Origin: Oegoconia quadripuncta
Lineage: Eukaryota; Arthropoda; Insecta; Lepidoptera; Autostichidae
Direction: 5' to 3'
Length of the DNA: 64,000 nt
Assembly: GCA_949316235.1 (NCBI GenBank)
Contig: OX438759.1
Span: forward strand, 11,941,618 to 12,005,617
Below are positions 36,665-64,000 of this stretch, in pieces (positions within the stretch are counted from its first letter, which is position 1; every line of letters begins with the position of its first letter). A program made the position numbers and the translations under genes. The notes under the pieces are model-generated. The model did not search any database. It saw only the letters and a program-made list of their open reading frames with translations, and was not told the origin of the DNA.

Positions 36665-39374
36665 AGGTATCTTAAATATAAGCAATTAGCAAACTTTTCA
36701 AAGCAAGTAAAAACTATTTTCTTGAAGCATATGTCATCCTAAATTATAATAGGGGCAGTGCGAATATTTTCCAAATGTTCGTATAAATTCACCATAATAA
36801 TAATCAACGGGATGTATTACCCCGTTAAGATTGATATTTTGGTGGTAAACGCGCAGGTTATGTATTTTTCTATTATATAATTACAAATATAACGGGGCGA
36901 GTTGTTCCAGTCAAACACGTGAAATTAAATTTACTACCTGCCAAGATATTTTAAGCTTTATTTTTTTTTTTTCGCTTTATTGGCAACTCTTATTGTACGT
37001 ACATCTATACCCATATCAATGATATCAACGCACTTATTCAGCGTGAGCAAACGTGCGTTTGAACGAGATGGTCCTGCGTCTATTAATTAATTATTGACTT
37101 CTCTTTCCACGCATACACGTACGACATTATTTGTTATACCTGTGTGAAATTATTGCAGTTTTTATTTGATGTGATTAAGGGCCTAAAAAGTTATAGAGAG
37201 AACCTCGTACTTCCTGGATTTAAAAATATTCAGCTAGTGAATATGGAACTTTTTCCTTATTACGTTTTTCGTAAATATTTGTTGGTTACGACGAAGTTTT
37301 AGTTACTTTGAGCTAGAATATTATCGAAAATCTTTACTTCAAGTGAAGAAAATGAACCTAACACAAATTGATTTTCTGGTCAGGCTATTACAACGACATG
37401 GTTTTACTATTCTAGTGTATACTTAGATCGTCAAGATTAAACAAGGTGCCTATTATTTTGAAGCCTGTCTATGTGTCTGAATATGGCTTAATAAAGAATG
37501 TATCCACTCTCTATAAAAAAATAATTCGCACTGGCAATTACTTCGTAATTTTTTTCAAACTTTATACTTTTACTGAAATTACGTTCCCTGTAGCATAAAA
37601 TAAAACATTTTATTTGCATTTTACACTTAAATGTACTTTATAATTGTATTTAAATATTTTTATCAACAATTTCCAAATTTCGATATCATTAAAACGTTTT
37701 TATTTCTTTTTACCTGTATATGGCAAGATAGAAATTAGGATGGGTGGGCAATCTGATTCATTATCTTAAGGAAAATGCTTCTTTCAAGTTTTATTTACAA
37801 GTACCTACGCTTATTTATAAGTATCCAAATTGTATTTTAGTGGTATCAATCACTACCCTTAGTGTAGTTACTAGTATTTGTACTTGTTCATTATTGTGGT
37901 AGGTACGTATAATGTCACTGTTTAGTGTGCAAAAATAATTTTTGGGTGACGTTGTAGACAAACAAAAATGAACTTTCAATAAATGATTTATGTAAAATGA
38001 TGTAACTAATTATTGTTTTTATTATGTAGAGTTCGATTGCAATAAACCATCTACTTCTTACATACCTAGTGTTCCTAAATAGATAAGATTTTAAAATAAT
38101 CAGACGGTTTTTCTTATTTATTAGCACAGTGTGAAAAAAGTGGTTTATCGAAACCTTGTTTTATTTACAGCAATGCCCCGCTTTACGCGAGAGATGCGTT
38201 CGGGGTATGTTAAGTCCGTTCTAATAAAACATCAAATACAGAATCAAATAGCCTTTATTAGAAACTTAACATTATTCATTAACTTTAACCTCCAAATTCA
38301 AGGTTTTACGTTCTTTTTCTTTTCTGGAGACATACTAGTGAATGAAGCTTGGTACTAAATATTAGTATGAATGAACCTCCAACGAACAACGCTACTTATG
38401 ACCAAGATAATTCAAAAACACGTGATCGAAAGATATCAATAGGTAGTTTTATCTCAATCGCTCTAAACCGATTTCTTAGCAGAATGCGGAAAATTATAGC
38501 CAAGCGACAAGCGAGCGTCTAAACAATATCTTGTATCCATATTACAAGCTTTGCTTAGTTTGGGACTAGATGATTGGTTTAGGTGGTAGTGTCCAAAATA
38601 TTTATTATTATTTAGGTAGGTATGTACGATGATAATATTTGAGGTAGCTTTTAAATGGTTCAACAATGTGTAAAAACAGAAAATAATAATTGTGAATTTG
38701 GTGAAAGTCGAATGTGTAGCAAAAGTCAGTGAGAAATTATAGTGCGTGGGCGCTGCTGTGTGATTTAACGTGTTACCCACGGAACAGTAAAAACAGTGTT
38801 ACCGCTGGCCATATATAATTTTTGTAGGTACAGAAAAGACACTTCGGTCTTCTCATCTAATAGAAAGCCGCCAAAATCTTCCCATTTTGTTACATTCGGC
38901 TTTGGCCTTCAATCGGTCAATACAAAAAGAAAAGACTTGGCTGTATGGGCTAAGGCCTTTTTGCATCACAAAAAAATAGCTGCTTCGGATTTTGCTTGCT
39001 TGATCAGTCAGTCACGCACAAACAGAAAATGAGTATTGTTATCGCTAAATTATCAGCAGATCTAAAACAGTGATTAATTCTCTTTGAGCAGATTCTCAGC
39101 TAAGAATTATCAGTCAGATTGATTTGACTATGGTTTTGTGTTGATTAAATTTGCCAAAAGCCCTGTGCAAAAACCAGAATTGACTACGATTTCCTCTTTG
39201 CCTTTGTTTGATCTCCACTACAATAGGTATGTAGTGATTATATCCTTTTTGGGTGTAATAGCATTAGTATCAGGCAATAATTATACTCTGATTAGTTTTC
39301 TGTGTGTTTGATACTACTTGGTTCTCTCTCTTGATAGATTGTTTTATTTGCGTCGTTCTACCAATTTGTAGTTG
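36665..39374. other. Intergenic, nothing recognised
   Basis: AT-rich sequence. The 78-codon plus frame at 38796-39032 (SSNRKPPKSSHFVTFGFG...) is not assignable. Confidence 0.3.
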
Positions 39375-39384
39375 TTTTTTTTTT

Positions 39385-39570
39385 ATTACGCGTTTGACCT
39401 TGTGGAAATGATAATCTCACCTGATGGAAAGTGACGATATGGCCGAAGATGAAGCACACGATCCCTGTAAATGCCTATTCACTCTGCTCTTGAAGATTCC
39501 AAGGTTGTAGGATTCAGGAAAAACATACCAGATGGGAGTTCCATGCCTTGGCTGTTTGGATGATGAATGA
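39385..39570 (-). repeat. LINE 3'-end-like repeat, inverted relative of 8600
   Basis: CGCGTTTGACC...ATCTCACCTGATGGAAAGTG and GAAGATGAAGCACACGATCC are the complement of the 8600-8745 copy. Confidence 0.5.
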
Positions 39571-40059
39571 ATGTTTGATACCATACTAGCAACAGCGATA
39601 GGTAAATAATACGATTTGTTCTTGGATAAACTCGCAACTGTGTGTGGTGGTCATATAATAATAAGTACTCTGTGGTATGATAATTGTTGAATAGCACACA
39701 ATTACAATGGTAGAAGACAGTCCTTCATAAACAATATTTAAAATACCCCTGACAATGATGACTATACTTATAACTGTAGATCCAGCTTGTCACTCATATT
39801 TGCAGTCACAGGTTGTCTAGGATTTTTCGTCTTTTCAGCCGTCTTAGGCTATCATGTATAGTCAACTGGACTGGTAGATTGTTGGAATGGTATGTCCGCC
39901 GTGGTTTGTATGCTTTGGAGTAAGCCTTGATCTCCTCGCTCGCTGTGTTCATTTCCAGGTAGTGGTGGACCTCCATGTTCCTAATAAATCATGGTGCAAA
40001 TCCAAATCCAGCTTGCTCACTTGAATTAAACATTGTTTATCATGTCAATTAAAACATAA

Positions 40060-40515
40060 CACTGACCTTATTGATTCTTAAACAATTTGTACTTCGATGG
40101 TCCTAACACTTTAAAGATACCTGCCAAATTATCTACTGTAAGTACGAACTCTATAGACACTGTTCCTTCTTTCTTGAAAATGTTGTCTGGTGAAATGGTA
40201 ATGTATGTCTATATTCTTCGACTTTCTGCTCGCCACCATGTTCTTAGATAAGTGTATGGCTCCCATGTTATTAAAAGTCTCTACTCCACAGTTGATACCT
40301 TCACTCAACTCTATTAAAGAATATAGCTTCCTGACATGTGTTAAAGCAACATATTCGGCTTTTGTTCGTGATAAAGCAATTGATTGTTATTTCCTATAAT
40401 TCCAGGAAAATAAAGCTCTGTGTAATTTGGCCTAGAAACCTGCGATAGAATTTTCAGTGGATTTTGTTACCCCAATCTGCGTTGGAGAAAGATCGTAATA
40501 TTGGCTATAATATTG
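40060..40515 (-). pseudogene. Ty1/copia RNase H fragment
   Basis: On the minus strand: NADWGNK, then (other frame) SIALSRTKAEYVALTHVRKL, GAIHLSKNMVASRKSKNIDI, HYHFTRQHF and DNLAGIFKVLG. The order matches the copia RNase H C-terminal region (SDADWAGD, ALSSTEAEY, KHIDIRYHF, DQLADIFTK). Several frameshifts and stops; no LTR seen. Confidence 0.8.
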
Positions 40516-40595
40516 GAATACATATTAATTAGCTTAATTTAGATTATAAGAAAAAACTGTAAACATTTTGGGAATATTATTATAATCTCCACAAC

Positions 40596-40700
40596 AATCG
40601 GTCCTGCGCTGCCCGTATCCAGCCGCCTCCCACGATCATTGTGGAGATCTTTGGGGGAAGCCTTCGCCCAGCAGTGGACGTCTTTCCGCTGATATGATGA
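40596..40700 (+). repeat. RTE LINE 3' end
   Basis: TGTGGAGATCTTTGGGGGAA, GCCCAGCAGTGGACGTC and a GATATGATGATA tail. Confidence 0.65.
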
Positions 40701-42189
40701 TAACAATTATTATAATATTATCATTAAAACATCAATTCAAAATTTACTGTGCCTATTACATAGTGAAATATCCTTTTCACATAGGGCATGTGAGAGAGTT
40801 TGTAACTGTGATTACACCTACTTACAGCATACACAATATCCAACCTTGTTTATATTATTCTTTATTTTTAGCTGTGATGTGAGTAAAAGACTCCCTACTG
40901 TCTCATGATAAGGGTTTGTCACTTTCTTTAAAATTGTTCATGCTTTGAATCTCCTCTTTCTGAATCTTGTAAATACTATCTCTATTTAATCAGTAATCAC
41001 AGTGGTCAAGTATTATGGATTCTTTTATCTGTGTTATATTTACCACCATTCTGCGTTCATACTGGATAGAGCTTCATCTGCCGTCTGTGATTCATCGACT
41101 ATCCTATAGTATAGTATTATTATTGGTTTTGCTTTTATGTAATTAATTATGGACTTATTATTGTCTGAAATAAAGATTTTTTATTTTTTTATTTTTTTTA
41201 TTTTATTATTTTATTATTATCTAGATCCTCCTCATTTTGCCTTGGAATGTCTACATCTTCTTGAAATTCAACATTCTAAATACTCTATCTCTGATTAATT
41301 TCTTCTTCTTGTTCTAAAATAGGATAGAAATAATTTATATTCACTTCGTTTTTATTTTTAATCAACTTCAAAAAGGAGGAGATTTTCCCGTTTTTTATTA
41401 TGTATGTACACCAATGTCACCGATTCGCGTGATTCTTTTTGTAAATGAAAGGATACCGTCGAATTGGTTCCAGTGCAATTCAGTAGTTTTTGTGATCAGA
41501 ATTGCATTACCTACATAGGTATTTAGACGATTGTGTAGTTTTTGCACAGGGAAAAAGTTGCGGTTTGGGTTTGTATGGAAAAAATGTAGAGGTTGGTTTG
41601 ATGTACCACTAAATATGACAAGTCTAAGATCATCAGATCGCGGCTGGTATACCCTAACTGCACCTAACCTGTAGGAGGTAGAAGGGCCGCCATAGCGTAA
41701 AAATGATAAGGTAGATTGGCAAGCCCGCTAACACTAAAAAATGAAAAAAAAAACACTAAGAAAAACAAAAAAAAATACCGAAAAGTTCCTCGTATCTCTC
41801 AATCAGTTATTTTCTAAGTTCACTGTCGTAATTATTATTATTTCTACTATGCAAAAATACTTTCGAAGTCTGCGCCAATGTGTAAAAGTGATTTTAATGT
41901 AGATGGACTTCTTTTCAACAGCAGCGCTGACACAATACAGGCTGACTTCGAAAGACACACAGATACACAACATTTTTTGTCAGGGGGGTTAAAAACAACC
42001 TTCGATCCAACAGTAATAAATACCGATATTCTTTGGCTAACTAGGGTAGTGATTATTTTGTTACTATTACTTTTTTGATTATTTTCCTAGTGTTTGTTTG
42101 TATACTCTTTTAGTACGTGAATAGATTGATTGACTAACAATAACGTTCATCAATTTGGCAATAGGCAAATAATATATATATAATCTCAC
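40701..42189. other. Intergenic, nothing firm
   Basis: Poly(T/A) tracts at 41180-41220. AGGAGGAG-type end near 41375 resembles the dispersed CCTCCTCCTTTTTTGAAG sequence at 4300 and 54417. The 66-codon frame at 41878 has no domain. Confidence 0.3.
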
Positions 42190-42505
42190 ATAAACAGGTA
42201 GCCTCGTGGCGCAGTCTCATTCGTTTTCGATTAGCGTAGTTAACCAATGTCTGGCGCGGTCAGTCCTTGGATGGTTGACCACTAGTGACATTTTAATCCG
42301 AGTGTTTCCTGCTTAAAGGCATTCGTTAAGCCAAGTCAGTGGCCCACAGGGTCGGCTTAAAAACGACTGTCAGGTGGCTACTAGTCTGACACAAATCCAT
42401 CAATCCGCACTGGGCCGGCGAGGTGGATATGGCCCATATACCCTCTTCCAGTGAGAGGAGGCTGTGCCCCAACATAGGGGACATGTAATAAAAGGCTGTT
42501 AATGA
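42190..42505 (+). repeat. SINE family C (tRNA-like head)
   Basis: GTAGCCTCGTGGCGCAGTCT is an A-box-like head, followed by CCTTGGATGGTTGACCACTA. The tail GTGAGAGGAGGCTGTGCCCC is shared with 22600-22650. It lies just upstream of the gene 2 start. Confidence 0.6.
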
Positions 42506-42699
42506 ATAGGTAGTAGCTATAGACAAGTATACCACAGGTGAACACTCATTATACAATAGCATTGATTATTATTACCTATTTCTAATATCTCTGTTCATCT
42601 ATTTCTAGCTAATCTACATTCCACAGACTTGTTCAGCGAATCAAGTAAACCCAACGCTTTACGAGTTCAGGAAACAGTCGTCCAAAAAAGAAATAAAAC

Positions 42700-60545
<17,846 letters not shown>

Positions 60546-60553
60546 GTAAGTGA

Positions 60554-61549
60554 TAATGGTGTCGATTCGGATGTATGTACGCCAACTAGACTAAACTACA
60601 CTAAAATTAGGTTTAGGTAAAATGACGTTTGCTATTCGGAAAATTACAAACTTAACTAATTTGATAGGACTTGACTTATTTTAGTTTAATCGAATTAAAA
60701 TTAGTTAAAAACAAATTTTCGCTATTCGAGATGAACAAATATCGTCTAAAATAAGAAACGTCAAACGTAAATTAACTTAATTTTAGTCGATACAAAATTT
60801 TGTATGGACTAACCTAACTATCTAAATAATTAAAAATCCTAGTGGGATGTTTTGCAATAATATGTAAAAAGAATACATTTTTGAATTGAGCTGGTTGGCT
60901 GGATAGATCGTAGAGTACATGGTTGGAGCTGTGGTGGATGCAGATGAAAGGTAACTAGGTATCTACCTTGTATATAAAAGTTTTACTCATTGAATGCGAC
61001 TCGCCGATTTACTAAGTACTTACCTATCCACATTAAACTCCTTTTCTGTCAGCTTCTATTTCAAATGCTGATTGTGACAGGAAATTTTCAAAAATAAATA
61101 ATATAAAAACCGACCGGCGAAATCGTTTCATAACGCCAACTGTAAATGGAGTTCTTTTGGCAGATAGAAAAATGCTGCAAAAATTTCAAAGCGTCTCAAA
61201 ACATGTTATCAAAAATGACTGCCACACTTTACTTCCTAAAACTTCCCAAAATTAATAAACCGTTCTCAAGATTGAAATGACTTTAAGATCGATTTATTAA
61301 TACGCCCTAAGAATGTAAATGTTAAAACAAGAAATCCGCGTTTTTGCAGTGGCGCTATCTCATGTTCACATTTCTTGTTTGTCTGGCAACACTGTATTCA
61401 ATTTAGTTATCTTGTCCTCTGTCAAACAAGGTTTCTAAAATTTAGTTCGTGCGCAAACCCGAATAGCACATGCATTTGAATAAATTAATTTTAGTCGTAT
61501 TTTGGTTAAGTTTAGTTTTAGTTGGTTGTACATCCGAATCGACACCAAT
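60554..61549. mobile_element. MITE family 2, long copy (about 1 kb)
   Basis: Left AATGGTGTCGATTCGGATGT and right ACATCCGAATCGACACCA are inverted, with ACTAAACTAAAATTAG-type arms. It begins 8 bp past the donor of gene 2 exon 4. No coding capacity. Confidence 0.8.
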
Positions 61550-61615
61550 GTGTAGGTAATTAAACTGGCTCATTCACCCTAACAAACCATCCTCTCTGTC
61601 TTCTAATACACATAT

Positions 61616-61890
61616 GACGACCTGTTTGGTGTAGTGGTTAGCAACTCTGACCACTATACCAAAAGGTTGCGGGTTCGAATCTCGCTGGGGGCATATGTTT
61701 GTGTGATGAATACAGACATGTGTACCCCAGTTATGGATGTTTTCATTTATAATAGGTATTTATTTCCAAAGCTATAGGCTTGTGTTGTGTATACCAGATG
61801 GTTGATATACAACATAAATACATTTTTTTTTGTGAATAAATACTTATTATAAATGAAAACATCCATAACTCGGATACGCATGTCATGGAT
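61616..61890 (+). repeat. SINE family A, tail-to-tail pair
   Basis: A plus-strand head and body (TTTGGTGTAGTGGTTAGCAA, GCGGGTTCGAATCTCGC) to about 61765, followed by an inverted body from a second copy (ATACCAGATGGTTGATATAC to AACATCCATAACTCGG). Confidence 0.7.
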
Positions 61891-62229
61891 ACATGAGATG
61901 GCTGGCATCCTGCTATCAGAATGGCTAGTCAAAACTTTTTCATATTACTCAGAATGTATCACCGATAGCAATTATTTAGACAAGGTAGCAAATAGATATT
62001 CTTAAGTAAAGTCTCAGGTTCAGATACCACGCTAGTCTTTGCCTTTGTGACGCTAACGATTATTTGTCCATGTAGCTTATATACCCTTTATCACACTACA
62101 AAGTTGTACCCAGAGGCGTATAAATAACAGATTCTACCAATTTTTGCTGGGCTCACCATACCAAGAAATTCCTTGTTAACTAGACAACATTGTACCAATA
62201 CTTCACGTATCGCCAATCCAATGCCAAAC

Positions 62230-62458
62230 AGTCAGCGTCGACTAACGTGACTATGAAATTGGTGTAGTGGATAGTGACCCCATCAGCGAAACCAACAGTT
62301 GCGGGTTCGAATCCCGCGAGAGATAATGTTTGTGTGATAAATACGAACATTTATTTCCGAGTCATGGATGTTTATATAAATATTTATGGATGTTTATCGT
62401 TCATCTAGTAGCCATAGTACAAGCTTTGCATAATTTGGCACTAGATTATTAGTTTATT
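62230..62458 (+). repeat. SINE subfamily A2
   Basis: TTGGTGTAGTGGATAGTGAC, GCGGGTTCGAATCCCGCGAG, then ATTTATTTCCGAGTCATGGA and the TTTGGCACTAGATTATTAGT end. Inverted counterpart of 2150-2357. Confidence 0.8.
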
Positions 62459-62757
62459 TATTTTTTAATTACCTTGGATATTGATTTAAAATCTACTAGT
62501 AACAACTTTTTGTATGTAATTAACTATCGCAAAGACTGCTATACGTACTCTTTGTGTAAATTATGATATCAGGGAGTTCGCCTACATCGTAATTCGTAAT
62601 CATTCACCAGCCCATAGTTTTTGTCTGATGTCAAGTATCTTTACAAAGTCTAGTCTATAAATTTTTTTTTTTTTTAACTTATAACTGTAGTCTATAAAAT
62701 GTAACCTTCATAAGAATGTAAGCTCTGTGAAATACTGTTTTACTTATCTTGTGGTAC

Positions 62758-62948
62758 CTAACTAGCTGTTGTCGACGACTTCGTTCGCGTGGAATATTTC
62801 ATCAAAATCGGTTTAGCAAAAAGTTTTGCCTAATCCCGGTCCTAATCTGTCTACCAACCAAATTTCATCCAAATCCGTCCAACCGTTTAGGCGTGAAGAG
62901 GTAACAAATACACATACTTAAACTTTCTCATTTATAAGATTAGTTAGG
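62758..62948 (+). repeat. CCCGCG-head type repeat, short copy
   Basis: TAGCTGTTGTCGACGACTTC and CAAATCCGTCCAACCGTTTA to TTATAAGATTAGTTAG. Confidence 0.6.
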
Positions 62949-63036
62949 ACCTACAGAATAATGTAACTATGTAACATGTTTGTAAAGTTTCATCTGTTGT
63001 GAGAACAATAAACCATTTTATTATTACAATATACCT

Positions 63037-63498
63037 ATGAATACGTATATCAGACTATATTCCGGGAATAATTCGATAGTGAATTTCTCGTATATCCTTC
63101 GAGTTGGAAGTACGTTGCCTTTTTCTCGAATAGTTGATGCAATTTTAACGTTTGAGCTGCGCTCTAGCTGGCTTTGGAAATGGAGACACCACTGCATTGG
63201 GCATGCCAGTTTTTACGTCTCTAATTTTAAAATTTGTCACGGATATGACAGAAATTGCGACTTCGCTAGCTGGTATGGTCGTCGTTACTCTTTTATTAAC
63301 TTAAAATCGCTTCCATGCATATTGAAGTTGACCCTCAACAGTTGCAAATTGTTTGCACAATGGAAATTCGACATTCTATCAGTAGACTTCACTTATTCTT
63401 TTATGGAATTGAGAGCGTCATACATATTAGACAGATTAACAAATCAGGCATATCACAAAGGGCGTAGTAATTTATTAATCACTGTCATTTCATATTGA
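63037..63498 (+). other. Unassigned 153-codon open frame
   Basis: The longest unexplained plus frame in gene 2 intron 4. The frame +1 from it contains a hydrophobic, repeat-free run (ALGMPVFTSLILKFV to GMVVVTLLLT, 63185-63300). Neither reading shows a domain I recognise, and no clean splice sites flank them. It may be a decayed gene or transposon. Confidence 0.2.
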
Positions 63499-63589
63499 AC
63501 CTAAGTTCCGAAGATCCGCCATATCGTTTGACATACGTTCTACAGAGTATTAGGTATAGGTATCCATCAATAACTTATCAACTGCTGAT

Positions 63590-63750
63590 ATTTGCAATTT
63601 TATCTGTCGCCAAACAGTAATGTTAATACCATTGTTGTGTTCCGTCATAGATAACATAGCCAGTAACAAGATGGGCTTTCCGGGTCAGTACGCTCCCACC
63701 TTCGGTCTCATCTTCACTTAACATCATGTGTGATTGAGGTCAAGTCCTAA
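63590..63750 (+). repeat. SINE family B tail half
   Basis: TACCATTGTTGTGTTCCGTC, GGTCAGTACGCTCCCACCTT and GTGTGATTGAGGTCAAGTCC; the head is missing. Confidence 0.7.
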
Positions 63751-64000
63751 ATACAGACCTTAGTAACCACTTTGTTAGATAGAAGCGTATATCGTAAGGT
63801 TTGTTGCCTCCTAAAATCTAAGGTTGCCTCAAACCATAGAATGAAGGGTTTTCATGGCGGCAACTCAATTCATTATTAATCGGTGCCTTAACTCTTCATT
63901 AATCAATCAATCATGAGAATAAACAATTGAAATAGTTCAGCATGATCGAAGTACTAAGCAAATAATATGTTTATACTTACTCGTAATTTTCGGGCCTTTG

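Noticed and set aside
41878..42078. 66-codon frame starting MCKSDFNVDG considered as a zinc-finger first exon of gene 2
   Set aside because: Only one Cys is in frame and no phase-compatible donor exists; 42700-42800 fits the gene 1 exon 2 homologue much better.

Overview
The window looks like nuclear DNA of a moth or butterfly (Lepidoptera). It is AT-rich, has short exons with GT/AG introns, carries a dense mix of tRNA-headed SINEs, mariner/Tc1-type elements, MITEs, RTE, Jockey and R1-like LINE scraps, and has repeats that start with a CCCGCGACTTCG-type head, which are familiar from Lepidoptera. This is pattern recognition only; no search was run.

The backbone is two tandem plus-strand genes for MOV10/Armitage/SDE3-type SF1 RNA helicases, the family that acts in small-RNA silencing and RNP remodelling. 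Gene 1 (3109-33824) can be read completely by hand as 20 exons with phase-compatible junctions. They give a 2733-nt CDS of 910 codons plus stop. It has an N-terminal C2H2-like zinc finger, a MOV10-like beta-rich middle, and all core SF1 helicase motifs (GPPGTGKT, DEAA, GDPKQLGPV, VESFQGKE, RFNVALTRAK). Gene 2 (42700 to at least 60545, running off the right edge) is a diverged paralogue. Four exons are visible and match gene 1 exons 2-5 in order, phase and mostly length. The catalytic half must lie beyond the window.

The rest is mobile DNA, mostly in introns. 1-3108: a MITE, an RTE reverse-transcriptase scrap and SINEs upstream of gene 1. 3124-11192: SINEs and MITEs in introns 1-5. 12570-21338: a heavily invaded stretch with a deleted mariner, a Jockey-like LINE split by a long-TIR mariner relative, and an intact 2.1-kb mariner-like element with a complete 353-residue transposase. 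The 100-bp exon 9 sits between them. 21445-33551: LINE and SINE debris between the helicase exons. 33825-42699: intergenic, with copia, RTE and SINE remnants. 42801-64000: gene 2 introns, holding a nested SINE/tandem-repeat complex, two near-identical 1.66-kb foldback elements with 713-bp arms, a hAT MITE nested in another MITE, a long CA microsatellite, a THAP-type exon, an R1-like LINE tail and a deleted mariner.

The strongest points for follow-up are the tandem helicase pair, the giant hairpin elements inside its transcribed introns, and a perfect RNA polymerase III B-box-like motif inside the long TIRs of the mariner-like family.
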